Part shown: piece by piece, positions 1-10,075 of the stretch
Layout: every line of letters begins with the position of its first letter
How positions within the stretch are numbered: position 1 is the stretch's first letter
NCBI RefSeq assembly: GCF_000711715.1
Contig: NZ_JONN01000001.1
Location: 992,001-1,056,000 of the forward strand
Source of the DNA: Sphingomonas astaxanthinifaciens DSM 22298
GTDB taxonomy: Bacteria; Pseudomonadota; Alphaproteobacteria; Sphingomonadales; Sphingomonadaceae
DNA length: 64,000 bases
Reading direction: 5' to 3'
Position numbers and translations under genes: made by a program
Notes under the pieces: generated by a model
The model's database searches: none
What the model was told of the DNA's origin: nothing
Seen by the model: the letters and a program-made list of their open reading frames with translations, nothing else

Positions 1-975
1 AGCGAGGAAAGCGGCGGGATCGGGCTCGGCCGGCTCGAATCGGCGCTGATCTTCGAAGCGATGAGCTACGGCTGCCCTTCGACCAGCGCGTTCATCTCGA
101 TCCACAACATGGCCGCGTGGATGATCGACCGCTTCGGGTCGGACGCGGTGAAGCAGAAGTATCTGCCGAGCATGATCGCGATGGAGCGCCTCGGCTCCTA
201 CTGCCTGACCGAGCCGTCGAGCGGGTCGGACGCGGCGGCGCTCAAGACCCGCGCGGTCCGCGACGGCGACCATTATGTCGTGTCGGGCTCCAAGGCCTTC
301 ATCTCGGGCGGCGGCGAGAACGAACTTTACGTCACCATGGTCCGCACCGGCGAGGAGGGTCCCAAGGGCATTTCCTGCCTGGTGATCGAGAAGGACATGC
401 CGGGCGTCAGCTTCGGCGCCAATGAGCGCAAGCTTGGCTGGCATTCGCAGCCGACCGCGCAGGTCAATTTCGACGAGGTCCGGGTGCCGGTCGAGAACCG
501 CGTCGGCGGCGAGGGCGAGGGCTTCCGGATCGCGATGATGGGCCTCGACGGCGGGCGTCTCAACATCGGCGCGTGCAGCCTCGGCGGCGGGCAGCGCTGC
601 CTCGACGAGGCGGTTGCCTACACCAAGGACCGCAAGCAGTTCGGCACCGCCATCGCCGACTTCCAGAACACCCAGTTCATGCTGGCCGACATGGGCACCG
701 AATTGGAGGCGGCGCGCGCGCTCCTCTATCTCGCGGCGGCCAAGGTCACCGACAATGCGCCCGACAAGACGCGCTTCGCCGCCATGGCCAAGCGGCTTGC
801 GACCGATACCGGCTCGGCCATCGCCGACCGGGCGCTCCAGCTCCACGGCGGCTACGGCTACCTGATGGACTATCCGATCGAGCGCTTCTGGCGCGACCTT
901 CGGGTCCACTCGATCCTCGAGGGCACCAACCAGGTGATGCGCATGATCACCGCCCGCGAAATGCTCCGCCAGTGA
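1..975 (+). CDS. Acyl-CoA dehydrogenase, probably isobutyryl-CoA dehydrogenase (5' end outside window)
   Basis: FAD-dependent dehydrogenase of the acyl-CoA dehydrogenase family. The reading frame is open from base 1, so the N-terminus lies upstream; 324 C-terminal residues are visible. The segment reading SIHNMAAWMID and the C-terminal LEGTNQVMRM, whose Glu is the usual catalytic base, match the ACAD8/isobutyryl-CoA subgroup. The next three genes cover the following steps of valine breakdown (crotonase, hydroxyisobutyryl-CoA hydrolase, hydroxyisobutyrate dehydrogenase), so isobutyryl-CoA is the inferred substrate, converted to methacrylyl-CoA. The stop overlaps the next start (GTGA). Another short or branched acyl-CoA remains possible. 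Confidence 0.9.
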   Translation, partial: SEESGGIGLGRLESALIFEAMSYGCPSTSAFISIHNMAAWMIDRFGSDAVKQKYLPSMIAMERLGSYCLTEPSSGSDAAALKTRAVRDGDHYVVSGSKAFISGGGENELYVTMVRTGEEGPKGISCLVIEKDMPGVSFGANERKLGWHSQPTAQVNFDEVRVPVENRVGGEGEGFRIAMMGLDGGRLNIGACSLGGGQRCLDEAVAYTKDRKQFGTAIADFQNTQFMLADMGTELEAARALLYLAAAKVTDNAPDKTRFAAMAKRLATDTGSAIADRALQLHGGYGYLMDYPIERFWRDLRVHSILEGTNQVMRMITAREMLRQ

Positions 976-2027
976 CCAGCGACGTCCTCACCTTCACCGA
1001 AGGCTCGATCGGGCGGATCCGCCTCAACCGGCCCAAGGCGATCCATGCGCTGACCCGCGAGATGTGCGTCGCGATGAGCGAGGCGCTGCGGGCCTGGGCG
1101 AACGACACCGCGATCGAGGCGGTGCTGATCGATCATGCCGAGGGGCGTGGCTTCTGCGCCGGCGGCGACGTGGTCGCGCTTGCCCGTTCGGGCGGCGGCG
1201 ACGGGAGCGAGGCGGCGGCCTTCTTCTTCGACGAATATCGCCTCAATCACCTGCTCTTCACCTACCCCAAGCCGACCATCGCGATCATGGACGGGATCAC
1301 CATGGGCGGCGGGGTCGGGATCGCCATGCCCTGCCAGGTCCGGATCGCGACCGAGGCGACCCGGCTCGCCATGCCCGAGACCGGGATCGGCCTGTTCCCC
1401 GACGTCGGCGGCGGCTGGTACCTGCCGCGCCTGCCCGGGCGGGTCGGCCAATTCGTGGCGCTGACCGGGGCCAGGCTCGACGGGGCCGAGTGCCGCTATC
1501 TCGGAATTGCGACGCACTATGTCCCGCAGGCCGCGCTGCCCGAACTGGTCGAGCGGCTGAAGGCGGCGCCGGGCCGGGCCGCGGGCGCGGTCGGCGCCTT
1601 TGCCGAGACCCCGCCCCCGGCGCGGATCGAGCAGAATCTCAGCACCATCGCGCGGCTGTTCGCGCCCGACACGCTGGAAGAGGTGATCGCCGGGCTCGAG
1701 GCCGACGAAAGCGACTGGGCCGAGACCGAGCTCGGCACGATCCGCACCAAGAGTCCGCTGTCCTGCAAGGTCTCGCTCCGGCTCCTCAAGGAAGGTGCCG
1801 CACGCGAGAGCTTCGCCGACGAGATGCGCGCCGAATATGCGCTCGCCTGCCGGGTGGTGCAGACCCATGATTTCCTCGAGGGCGTCCGCGCGCTGCTGAT
1901 CGACAAGGACAACAAACCCGACTGGCAGCCGGCGGTGCCCGAGGCGGTGCTCGACGAGACGCTCGATCAGCTCTTCACCGACCTTGCCCCCGGCGAGGAA
2001 TGGACGCCGTTTCCGGAGATTGCATGA
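972..2027 (+). CDS. 3-hydroxyisobutyryl-CoA hydrolase (crotonase superfamily)
   Basis: 351 residues, the usual length of HIBCH-type hydrolases, which release 3-hydroxyisobutyrate from its CoA ester in valine catabolism. The oxyanion-hole segment GFCAGGDV (about residues 58-65) and [15 protein letters not shown], carrying the Glu and Asp conserved in HIBCH, are present. That Glu/Asp pair plus the C-terminal extension separates it from ordinary enoyl-CoA hydratases. The start is GTG at 972, overlapping the preceding stop by four bases; the protein homology begins right after it. Part of the valine operon. Confidence 0.88.
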   Translation: MTSDVLTFTEGSIGRIRLNRPKAIHALTREMCVAMSEALRAWANDTAIEAVLIDHAEGRGFCAGGDVVALARSGGGDGSEAAAFFFDEYRLNHLLFTYPKPTIAIMDGITMGGGVGIAMPCQVRIATEATRLAMPETGIGLFPDVGGGWYLPRLPGRVGQFVALTGARLDGAECRYLGIATHYVPQAALPELVERLKAAPGRAAGAVGAFAETPPPARIEQNLSTIARLFAPDTLEEVIAGLEADESDWAETELGTIRTKSPLSCKVSLRLLKEGAARESFADEMRAEYALACRVVQTHDFLEGVRALLIDKDNKPDWQPAVPEAVLDETLDQLFTDLAPGEEWTPFPEIA

Positions 2028-2797
2028 GCTACGAAACGATCCTCGTCGAGCAGCGCGACGCCGTCACGCTCGTCACGCTCAATCGCCCGCAGGCGTTGAA
2101 TGCGCTCAACAGCCAGGTGCTGGCCGAGCTGATCCAGGCCTTTGCCGCCTATGACGCCGACGACAGCCAGCACTGCCTCGTCCTGACCGGCTCCGAAAAG
2201 GCCTTTGCCGCGGGTGCCGACATCAAAGAGATGCAGGCCCAGGGCTTCGCCGACATGTACGGCAGCAATTTCTTCGCCGGCTGGGAGCGGGTCACCGACA
2301 CCCGCAAGCCGTGGATCGCGGCGGTCAACGGCTTCGCATTGGGCGGCGGCTGCGAAGTGGCGATGATGGCCGACTTCATCATCGCGGGCGACAAGGCCAA
2401 GTTCGGCCAGCCCGAGATCAAGCTCGCGGTGACGCCGGGCATGGGCGGCTCGCAGCGGCTGGCGCATGCGGTCGGCAAGGCCAAGGCCATGGAAATGTGC
2501 CTGACCGGCCGGATGATGGGCGCCGAGGAAGCCGAGCGCGCGGGCCTCGTGGTGCGCGTGGTGCCGGCGGAGAGCCTGGTCGAGGAGGCGCTCAAGACCG
2601 CCGCCGAGATCGCCGCCATGCCGCCGCTCGCCGCCATCGCCGCCAAGGAAATGGTCAATGCCGCCTTCGAGCTTCCGCTCGCGCAGGGAGTGAAGTTCGA
2701 GCGGCGGCTGTTCCACGGCCTGTTCGGCACCCAGGACCAAAAGGAAGGCATGGCCGCCTTCGTCGAGAAACGCCCGGGCAACTGGTCGGGCAAGTAG
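2024..2797 (+). CDS. Enoyl-CoA hydratase
   Basis: 257-residue crotonase-fold hydratase. It has the CoA/oxyanion motif [11 protein letters not shown], and [11 protein letters not shown] and [14 protein letters not shown] carry the two catalytic glutamates of true hydratases. In this operon it most likely hydrates methacrylyl-CoA to 3-hydroxyisobutyryl-CoA, though such enzymes are often broad. I chose the ATG at 2024, which overlaps the upstream stop as ATGA; an in-frame ATG at 2000 would add eight residues that do not look like the family. The next gene follows after 13 bases. Confidence 0.9.
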   Translation: MSYETILVEQRDAVTLVTLNRPQALNALNSQVLAELIQAFAAYDADDSQHCLVLTGSEKAFAAGADIKEMQAQGFADMYGSNFFAGWERVTDTRKPWIAAVNGFALGGGCEVAMMADFIIAGDKAKFGQPEIKLAVTPGMGGSQRLAHAVGKAKAMEMCLTGRMMGAEEAERAGLVVRVVPAESLVEEALKTAAEIAAMPPLAAIAAKEMVNAAFELPLAQGVKFERRLFHGLFGTQDQKEGMAAFVEKRPGNWSGK

Positions 2798-2810
2798 GAG
2801 CGGTACAGCC

Positions 2811-3713
2811 ATGCGGATCGCGTTCATCGGGCTTGGGAACATGGGCGGCGGGATGGCCGCGAACCTCGCCAAGGCGGGTCATGAGGTTCGCGCGTTCGAC
2901 CTCAGCGAAGCCGCGCTGGCCAAGGCCGAGGAGCGCGGGGCGACGCGGGCGGCCGATGCGGCGGCGGCGGTCGAGGGCGCCGATGCGGTCGTCACCATGC
3001 TGCCGGCGGGCAAGCACGTTGCCGAGGTCTATCGCTCGTCGGTGTTCGGCAAGGCGCCGACCAGCGCGCTCCTGCTCGATTGCTCGACCATCGACGTCGC
3101 CACCGCCAAGGCGGTCGAGGCCGAGGCGCGCGCCGCGGGCTACGAGATGGTCGATGCGCCGGTTTCCGGGGGCATTGCCGCGGCCGAGGGCGGCACGCTC
3201 ACCTTCATGGTCGGCGGCACCGACGCGGGCTTCGAGCGCGCGCGGCCGATCCTCGAGCAGATGGGCAAGGCCGTCATCCACGCCGGCGACAGCGGCGCGG
3301 GCCAGGCGGCCAAGATCGTCAACAACATGCTGCTGGCCGTCACCATGGCAGGCACCTGCGAAGCCTTCGTGCTGGCCAGCAAGCTCGGGCTCGATCCTCA
3401 GGTCTTCTTCGACATCTCGTCCAAGGCGAGCGGGCAGAGCTGGTCGATGACCTCTTATTGCCCGGTCCCGGGCGTCGGTCCCGAAACCCCGGCTGACCGC
3501 GGCTACGAAGGCGGGTTCGCGGCGCAGCTGATGCTCAAGGATCTCCGGCTCGCGGCCGAGGCGGCGGGCAGCGTCAACGCCTATACCCCGATGGGCGGCG
3601 AGGCGCAGGAGCTTTACGAACGCTTCGTCCAGCGCGGCGGCGGGGCGAAGGATTTCTCGGCCCTGATCAAGATGATCGACGACAGCTGGACGGCCCCCGG
3701 CGACCGCAATTAA
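2811..3713 (+). CDS. mmsB: 3-hydroxyisobutyrate dehydrogenase
   Basis: 300 residues, the normal length. The N-terminal Rossmann motif FIGLGNMGGGMAANL binds NAD, DAPVSGG is the substrate-binding signature, and the Lys in GAGQAAKIVNN is the expected catalytic lysine. The enzyme oxidises 3-hydroxyisobutyrate to methylmalonate semialdehyde. It closes the four-gene valine cluster; the next enzyme, MmsA, is not in the window. A GGAG lies about ten bases before the ATG. Confidence 0.93.
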   Translation: MRIAFIGLGNMGGGMAANLAKAGHEVRAFDLSEAALAKAEERGATRAADAAAAVEGADAVVTMLPAGKHVAEVYRSSVFGKAPTSALLLDCSTIDVATAKAVEAEARAAGYEMVDAPVSGGIAAAEGGTLTFMVGGTDAGFERARPILEQMGKAVIHAGDSGAGQAAKIVNNMLLAVTMAGTCEAFVLASKLGLDPQVFFDISSKASGQSWSMTSYCPVPGVGPETPADRGYEGGFAAQLMLKDLRLAAEAAGSVNAYTPMGGEAQELYERFVQRGGGAKDFSALIKMIDDSWTAPGDRN

Positions 3714-3759
3714 GCTTTAGCCATGCTCGCGGCCGCGGCCGCCCATCCGGAGTGACGAC

Positions 3760-4203
3760 ATGCGCAAGACCATCCTGTTGATCGCGGCCGCCGGCCTCGG
3801 CACCGCCGCCCTCGCCGCCCCCGCTATGGTCGCGGTCCAGAAGCAGCGCCACCAGGGCTATGAGCAACTGGGCAAGGCGATGCGCGCCGCGGGCCAGGCG
3901 ATCGGTCAGGGCAATGCCGCCGCCGTCCGTGGTCCGGCCAACCAGATTGCGGTGCTCTCGGCCAAGGCCCCGACCTGGTTCCCGGCGGGCAGCGGCCCCG
4001 AGGCGGGCAAGACCCACGCCAAGCCCGAGATCTGGCAGAACCGCGCCGACTTCGACGCCAAGATGGCCAATTTCGGCGCGGCGGCGAAGGCTTTCCAGGC
4101 GGCGGCCGCCGCGGGCGACCTCGGCGCGATGAAGGCCGCGCACCAGAAGCTCGGCCAGACCTGCGGGTCCTGCCACAACAGCTACCGCCTCAAGGATGAC
4201 TGA
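3760..4203 (+). CDS. Cytochrome c of the c556/c-prime type, exported
   Basis: 147 residues with an N-terminal signal peptide (Lys-rich start, then a hydrophobic segment ending in ALAAP). A single heme-attachment motif, CGSCH, lies near the C-terminus (about residues 136-140), the hallmark of four-helix cytochromes c-prime and c556. Ala-rich helices fill the middle. It should be a periplasmic heme protein. The next gene is a cytochrome b561 overlapping its stop, so the two probably form an electron-transfer pair. A GGAGTG lies before the ATG. The physiological electron partner cannot be read from the sequence. Confidence 0.85.
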   Translation: MRKTILLIAAAGLGTAALAAPAMVAVQKQRHQGYEQLGKAMRAAGQAIGQGNAAAVRGPANQIAVLSAKAPTWFPAGSGPEAGKTHAKPEIWQNRADFDAKMANFGAAAKAFQAAAAAGDLGAMKAAHQKLGQTCGSCHNSYRLKDD

Positions 4204-4879
4204 TGAGCCCGCGGCGGCCGACGCCGCGCTGGCGGTCCCGGTCTGGGACCTGCCCGTCCGCCTCGTCCACTGGAGCCTGGTCCTGCTGGTCGCCTTCTCC
4301 TGGTGGTCGGCTGAGAATGAGAAGATCCAGTGGCACATCTGGAGCGGGCTCGCCGTCCTCTTCCTCCTGCTGTTCCGCATCCTGTGGGGCTTTCTCGGCA
4401 GCTCGACCGCGCGCTTCGCCTCGTTCGTGACGGGACCGCGGCGACTGCTCGGCTATCTCCGCGACCCGGCCGGCTGGCGCGGGATCGGCCATACGCCGCT
4501 CGGCGCCTTGAGCGTCCTCGCGCTGGTCGGGACCATGCTGCTGCTGGTCGGCTTCGGGCTGCCGCTCAGCGACGAGGATGGCATCGTCATGGCCCCGCTC
4601 AACCACCTCGCGAGCTTCGATTTCGCCGAGCAGGCGCATGAGATCCACGAGGCGCTCTTCACCATCCTCCAGGGCCTCGTGATCCTGCACGTCGGCGCGA
4701 TCATCCTGTATCGCCTCAAGGGCAAGAGGCTGGTCCGCGCGATGGTGACCGGGCGGGGTCAGGCCGGGCCGGCCGGATCGCCGGCGCTGGTCGAAGCGGG
4801 CCCCGTGCGGCTTCTCATCTGCCTCGTGCTGGCGGGTGCCGTGACCTGGTGGATCGCCAACGGAGCCCCCGGCCTATGA
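4196..4879 (+). CDS. Cytochrome b561 domain protein
   Basis: 227-residue inner-membrane b-type cytochrome. Hydrophobic segments fall at about residues 20-40, 45-65, 95-120, 145-170 and at the C-terminus. Histidines placed as in b561/hydrogenase cytochromes include VHWSL near residue 20 and HEALF / LHVG in the fourth helix. It overlaps the upstream cytochrome c by eight bases (ATG at 4196), implying co-translation and a shared redox role at the cytoplasmic membrane. It ends with an ATGA overlap into the VOC gene. Confidence 0.85.
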   Translation: MTDEPAAADAALAVPVWDLPVRLVHWSLVLLVAFSWWSAENEKIQWHIWSGLAVLFLLLFRILWGFLGSSTARFASFVTGPRRLLGYLRDPAGWRGIGHTPLGALSVLALVGTMLLLVGFGLPLSDEDGIVMAPLNHLASFDFAEQAHEIHEALFTILQGLVILHVGAIILYRLKGKRLVRAMVTGRGQAGPAGSPALVEAGPVRLLICLVLAGAVTWWIANGAPGL

Positions 4880-5220
4880 CCAAGCCCCATATCGATTATG
4901 TCGAACTGCCGAGCGCGAGCGCGCACGAACTGACGCGCGCCTTCTACGGCAAGGCGTTCGGCTGGACCTTCGCCGATTACGGGCCGGACTATAGCGCCCA
5001 TGAAGGCGAGGCGGTGGCCGTCGGGCTCCAGGGCGACCGCGAGGAGGCCTTGGCGGCGCCGCTGCCGGTGATCCGGGTCGACGACCTCGACGCCGCCTTC
5101 GACGCGGTGGTCAAGGCGGGCGGGCACATCGCCAAGCCGATCTTCTCCTTCCCGGGCGGGCGACGCTTCCAGTTCATCGATCCGGGCGGCAACGAAATGG
5201 CGGTCTGGACCCTCGCTTAG
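4876..5220 (+). CDS. VOC (glyoxalase/bleomycin-resistance) family protein
   Basis: 114 residues forming a single vicinal-oxygen-chelate domain. The N-terminus reads HIDYVELPS and the C-terminal strand reads FQFIDPGGNEMAVW, both typical of the fold. Substrate unknown: the family covers glyoxalases, dioxygenases and binding proteins. The chosen ATG at 4876 overlaps the stop of cytochrome b561; an upstream in-frame ATG at 4849 would intrude into that gene. Its stop overlaps the convergent comEC stop by four bases (TTAG at 5217). Confidence 0.8.
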   Translation: MTKPHIDYVELPSASAHELTRAFYGKAFGWTFADYGPDYSAHEGEAVAVGLQGDREEALAAPLPVIRVDDLDAAFDAVVKAGGHIAKPIFSFPGGRRFQFIDPGGNEMAVWTLA

Positions 5221-7321
5221 GGAACGGCCCAGGGCAGTTTTCCGAGCCGCTCGGCCACGGTCTCGACCCGGCCTTCGCCCGAATGAATGGCCAGCCCCCC
5301 GGTTTCGGCGAGGCGTGGCGGATCGAGCGTCAGCCAGCGTGCCTTGCAGGCGCGCGGCAGGCGCCGGTCGCTGACCAAGATGTCGGCGGCGGCGCAGGCG
5401 CGGACGAGCTCGGTCCAATCGACCCGCTGGCCCGAGCGGAGCGCGAGCAGCGTCCGGCCGCTGGAGCCGAGGTCGGCGACGCACGAATCCCAGCTGCACC
5501 GCGCTTTCGGATAGGCGGCGAGCGGCGGGGGATCGCCGTCGAAACCGGCATTCTCCGCCATCATGCTCCGCACGAAATCGCCCGCGCGGTCGCGCAGCAG
5601 CCAGGGCTTCCCGTCGCGGTCGATCACCGCGAGATGCTTGCCGTCGCCGGTGACGAGGAGATCGGGCAGCGGCGCGGCGAGGGTGAGCAGCATGCCCGCT
5701 GCCATCGGCACCAGGCCCCAGCGCCGCCACGGCCGCTGCCACAGGCAGCACCACAGGCCGCCGAGCACGATCAGGGCGAAGGCGAGTCGCGGCATCTGCG
5801 GCAGCATCGCCACCGCGCCCGGCGTGTCGGCGACCTCGTGCGCAAGGCCGAGGAGCAGGCCGATCGCCCAGCCGGTCAGCGCCCAGACCGGGCCACCGAT
5901 CCCGATCGCGTCGAGAAGGAGCGCGACCGCCTCGAGCGGCATGATGACGAAGGTGGTGAGCGGGATGGCGACGAGATTGGCGCCGACCCCGTAGAGGCCG
6001 TCTTGTGGAAATGGTAGAGCGCGAAGGGCATGAGCGCGAATTCGATCGCGAGGCCCGTCGCGACCATCTGCCCGAGACCGCGAAGGCGGGCGCGAAGGAA
6101 ATGCTCTTCGCGCCGCTCGAACAGGCGCTTGAAGCGGCGCGAGCCGTAGAGCGTGACGAGCGTGGTGACCGCGGCGAAACTGAGCTGGAAGCTCGCCCCG
6201 GCCAGCGCCTCGGGGCGAACGAGCAGCACGACGAGCGCGCCGGTCGCGATCAGGCGGATGCTGATCGCCTCGCGGCCGAGCAGCACCCCGACCACCACCA
6301 GCAGCGCGGCGATGCAGCTGCGGACGGTCGGTACTTGCATGCCGGTGAGGAACGTGTAGCCGATACCCGCCAGCGCCCCGACACCGAAGCCCCAGGCGAC
6401 GAGATTGGCGCGCAGCGCCAGCGCCGGGACCAGCGCGCCCAGCCGGAGGACGGCGAAATAGCAGAAGCCGATCACCGCCGCGATGTGAAGGCCGCTCACC
6501 GACAGGAGGTGCGCGAGGCCCGACCGGCGCATCGCATCGGCGTCCTCCCTGGCGATCGAGCCCTGGTCGCCGGTGACGAAGGCGGTGGCGATGCCCCCCT
6601 CCCCGCCCGGCAATCGCGCGCGGATGTGCCGGTCAAGGCGGCGGCGGACGGCGTCGAGGCCGCTTTGATGGGCCGGGCTGACGAGGGCGATGGGTCCGAG
6701 CGCGCGACCGCTCGCGCCCAGCCCCATGAACCAGGCGTCGCGCGCGAAGTCGTGCGTTCCCGGCAGCGCCATCGGCATCGGCGGGGCGAGCCGGGCGCGA
6801 AGCCGGACCCGGGCCCCGGTGCCGAGCGAGTCGCCAACGGCATCGGCCTCGTCCAGCGGCAGCGAAACCCGGACCCTGGGCGGCAGGGCGGGGTCGGCCA
6901 GGCGAAGGGTCAGGCGAAGCGAATCCTTGGCGACCAGTCGCTCGGCCTCGAGCACCTCGCCGTCCAGGGCGACGATCCGTGGGCTCTCGAGGCGCGGCGC
7001 GGCGACGACTTCGCTCCGCCACCAGATGAGGCCGAGCCCGAGCGCCACCGCCAGCCCCGCCAGCGCCGCCGACCGGCCGATCCGCCCGCCCGCGGCCAGT
7101 CCTGCCACCGCCACGCTCGCGCACAGGAGCAGCGCCGCGAGCCATCGGCCGGGGTCGGCCAGCACCAGCCAGAGCGCGATTCCGCCGCCGAATGCGACGA
7201 CGCCCCAGGGCGCGAGCTGGGAACGTTCGGCCTCGAGACGTTTTTCCGCACTTGCGAAGAGAGCGCGAGCTTGCCAGTGCGTGGCGGCCGGTGCGCCCGA
7301 ACGGGATGCGGCCAAATCCAT
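5217..7321 (-). pseudogene. comEC: comEC/rec2 DNA-uptake channel, interrupted by a one-base frameshift
   Basis: The two halves of a ComEC-like protein lie in different frames. The first frame starts at ATG 7321, which has a strong GAGGGGAGG ribosome site, and covers the N-terminal OB-like region and the Competence membrane domain (HLLSVSGLH near 6500). It loses homology just after FALYHFHK. The next frame resumes with GLYGVGANLVA around 5999-6003, exactly where a codon reading ACC-GGC is shortened to AC-GGC. Restoring one base would give about 701 residues, a normal length. No metallo-beta-lactamase domain is visible at the C-terminus, as in many alphaproteobacterial members. The cause could be real inactivation or a sequencing error; no slippery site is apparent. 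Confidence 0.8.
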
Positions 7322-7379
7322 GCTGCCTCCCCTCGTGAAGGCGCGCGATCCGGCGTAGACAGGAAAGAGGAAAGCGCGC

Positions 7380-8795
7380 TTGAGCGCAAGCAGCATCGTC
7401 ACCCGCTTCGCGCCCAGCCCGACCGGATATCTGCATATCGGCGGCGCGCGCACGGCGCTCTTCAACTGGCTGTTCGCCCGCCACCACGGCGGCCGCTACC
7501 TGCTCAGGATCGAGGACACCGACAAGGCGCGGTCCACTCCCGAAGCGATCGAGGCGATCCTCGATGGCCTCGACTGGCTCGACATCGCCGGCGACGGCGA
7601 GCCCTATTTCCAGTCGGCCTTCGAGACGCGCCATGCCGAGGTCGCGCACCAGCTGATCGAGAAGGGCGCGGCCTATCGCTGCTACCTGACCCCCGAGGAG
7701 CTGGCCCGCCGCCGCGAGGAAGCGCAGGCGCTTAAGAAGCCCTTCCGCGTCACCAGCGAGTGGCGCGACGGCGGCACCCCGCCCGAGGGCGCGCAGTTCG
7801 TGGTCCGGATCAAGGCCCCGCGCGAAGGCGAGACGGTGATCGAGGACATGGTCCAGGGCCGCGTCGTCGTGAAGAACGAGGAGCTCGACGATTTCGTGCT
7901 CCTCCGCTCCGACGGCACGCCGACCTACATGCTGGCGGTGGTGGTCGACGACCATGACATGGGCGTCACCCACGTCATCCGCGGCGACGACCATCTCAAC
8001 AACGCCTTCCGCCAGCTCACCATCGTCAAGGCGATGGGCTGGGCCGAACCGACCTACGGCCACATCCCGCTGATCCACGGCGCCGACGGGGCCAAGCTCT
8101 CCAAGCGCCACGGCGCGCTCGGGGTCGACGCCTATCGCGACGAGCTGGGAATCCTGCCCGAGGCCCTGTTCAACTATCTCCTCCGCCTCGGCTGGGGACA
8201 TGGCGACGACGAGATCATCAGCCGCGAACAGGCGGTCGAGTGGTTCGACATCGACCATGTCGGAAAGTCGCCCAGCCGGTTCGACACCAAGAAGCTCGAG
8301 AATCTGAACGGCCATTACATCCGCCATGCCGAGGACAGCCGACTGGCGGTGCTGGTCGCGGCGCGGCGCGGCGGGCTCGAAGCCGAGGAACTGGCGCTGC
8401 TCGAGCGGGCGATGCCCGAACTCAAGGCACGCGCGAAGGACCTCAACGAACTGAGCGCCAATGCCGACTTCCTGTTCGTGGCGCGCCCGCTGGCGCTCGA
8501 CGACAAGGCCGCGGCGCTGCTCGACGACGATGCCCGCGCGCTGCTCGGCCGGCTTCACGCCACGCTGAGCGGAGTCGCCGACTGGAGCCACGATGGAACC
8601 GAAGCCGCGGTCAAGGCGCTGGCCGAGGCCGAGGGGCTGAAACTCGGCAAGCTCGCCCAGCCGCTGCGCGCGGCGCTCACCGGACGGGCGACCAGCCCGG
8701 GTATCTTTGACGTGCTGGTGCTGCTCGGGCAGGGCGAAAGCCTGGCCCGCATCGCCGATCAGATGACGAACAACTCTTCTACGGAGCGTGACTAA
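7380..8795 (+). CDS. gltX: Glutamyl-tRNA synthetase
   Basis: Class I aminoacyl-tRNA synthetase of 471 residues that charges tRNA-Glu. It has the HIGH-equivalent (YLHIGGAR, about residues 17-24) and KMSKS-equivalent (KLSKR, about 238-242) ATP-binding motifs, followed by an anticodon-binding helical domain. The start is TTG at 7380: the family N-terminus ([10 protein letters not shown]) begins only six residues later, there is no ATG in reach, and AGAGGAAAG precedes it. It is divergent from comEC across 58 bases, and its TAA shares one base with the gltA ATG. Confidence 0.95.
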   Translation: MSASSIVTRFAPSPTGYLHIGGARTALFNWLFARHHGGRYLLRIEDTDKARSTPEAIEAILDGLDWLDIAGDGEPYFQSAFETRHAEVAHQLIEKGAAYRCYLTPEELARRREEAQALKKPFRVTSEWRDGGTPPEGAQFVVRIKAPREGETVIEDMVQGRVVVKNEELDDFVLLRSDGTPTYMLAVVVDDHDMGVTHVIRGDDHLNNAFRQLTIVKAMGWAEPTYGHIPLIHGADGAKLSKRHGALGVDAYRDELGILPEALFNYLLRLGWGHGDDEIISREQAVEWFDIDHVGKSPSRFDTKKLENLNGHYIRHAEDSRLAVLVAARRGGLEAEELALLERAMPELKARAKDLNELSANADFLFVARPLALDDKAAALLDDDARALLGRLHATLSGVADWSHDGTEAAVKALAEAEGLKLGKLAQPLRAALTGRATSPGIFDVLVLLGQGESLARIADQMTNNSSTERD

Positions 8796-10075
8796 TGTCG
8801 AATGCCAATCTCAAGCTCGGCGACAAGAGCCTCGACCTGCCGGTCCTGAGCGGAAGCGTCGGGCCGGACGTGGTCGACATCCGCAAGCTCTACGGGCAGG
8901 CCGACGTCTTCACCTATGATCCTGGCTTCACCTCGACCGCGAGCTGCCAGAGCGCGATCACCTATATCGACGGCGAGCAGGGCATCCTCCTCCATCGCGG
9001 CTATCCGATCGACCAGCTGGCCGAGCAGTCGAGCTTCATGGAAGTGGCCGCGCTGCTGCTCCACGGCGAGCTTCCGACCAAGGACGCGCTCGACAAGTTC
9101 ACCCACACCATCAGCCGCCACACGATGGTCCACGAGCAGCTCGCGACCTTCTTCCGCGGCTTCCGCCGCGACGCGCACCCGATGGCGATCATGTGCGGCG
9201 TGGTCGGCGCCCTGTCGTCCTTCTACCATGATTCGACCGACATCACCGATCCCAAGCAGCGCGAGATCGCCTCGCACCGCCTGATTGCCAAGATGCCGAC
9301 CATCGCGGCGATGGCACACAAATATTCGATCGGGCAGCCGTTCCTCTATCCCGACAATTCGCTCTCCTACACCGGCAACTTCCTGCGGATGACCTTCGGC
9401 GTCCCGGCCGAGGAATATGTCGTCAATCCGATCGTCGAAAAGGCGATGGACCGGATCTTCATCCTCCACGCCGACCATGAGCAGAACGCCTCGACCTCGA
9501 CGGTTCGCCTCGCCGGTTCGTCGGGCGCCAATCCCTTCGCCTGCATCGCGGCCGGCATCGCCTGCCTGTGGGGCCCGGCGCATGGCGGCGCCAACGAGGC
9601 GGCGCTCAACATGCTGCGCGAGATCGGCCACACCAGCCGGATCCCCGAATATATCGCCCGCGCCAAGGACAAGGAGGATCCGTTCCGCCTGATGGGCTTC
9701 GGCCACCGGGTCTACAAGAACTTCGATCCCCGCGCGAAGGTAATGAAGCAGACCGCCGACGAGGTGCTGAAGGAGCTCAACATCTCCGATCCGGTGCTCG
9801 ACGTCGCCAAGGAGCTCGAGCGGATCGCGCTGTCCGACGACTATTTCATCGAGAAGAAGCTCTATCCGAACGTGGATTTCTATTCGGGCGTGATCCTGAA
9901 CGCGATCGGCTTCCCGACCGAGATGTTCACCGCCCTCTTCGCGCTCGCCCGCACCGTCGGCTGGGTCGCACAGTGGAACGAGATGATCGCCGATCCCGAG
10001 CAGAAGATCGGCCGTCCGCGCCAGCTCTACACCGGCGCGACCCAGCGCGACTACGTTCCGGTCGCTAGCCGCTAG
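8795..10075 (+). CDS. gltA: Citrate synthase
   Basis: 426 residues, a type II citrate synthase condensing oxaloacetate and acetyl-CoA in the TCA cycle. The catalytic set is visible: His in [11 protein letters not shown], His in [14 protein letters not shown], and Asp in NVDFYSG. The N-terminal beta-domain typical of the Gram-negative hexameric form is present. It follows gltX directly (TAATG), a common alphaproteobacterial order. Its stop overlaps the convergent sensor-kinase gene by four bases (CTAG at 10072). Confidence 0.97.
   Translation: MSNANLKLGDKSLDLPVLSGSVGPDVVDIRKLYGQADVFTYDPGFTSTASCQSAITYIDGEQGILLHRGYPIDQLAEQSSFMEVAALLLHGELPTKDALDKFTHTISRHTMVHEQLATFFRGFRRDAHPMAIMCGVVGALSSFYHDSTDITDPKQREIASHRLIAKMPTIAAMAHKYSIGQPFLYPDNSLSYTGNFLRMTFGVPAEEYVVNPIVEKAMDRIFILHADHEQNASTSTVRLAGSSGANPFACIAAGIACLWGPAHGGANEAALNMLREIGHTSRIPEYIARAKDKEDPFRLMGFGHRVYKNFDPRAKVMKQTADEVLKELNISDPVLDVAKELERIALSDDYFIEKKLYPNVDFYSGVILNAIGFPTEMFTALFALARTVGWVAQWNEMIADPEQKIGRPRQLYTGATQRDYVPVASR

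Noticed and set aside
5990..6010. Programmed ribosomal frameshift in comEC
   Set aside because: No slippery heptamer or downstream structure is evident, and ComEC is not known to use one.
7322..7379. SOS (LexA) box in the comEC-gltX divergent region
   Set aside because: No GTTC-N7-GTTC or GAAC-N7-GAAC pattern is present in the 58 bases.
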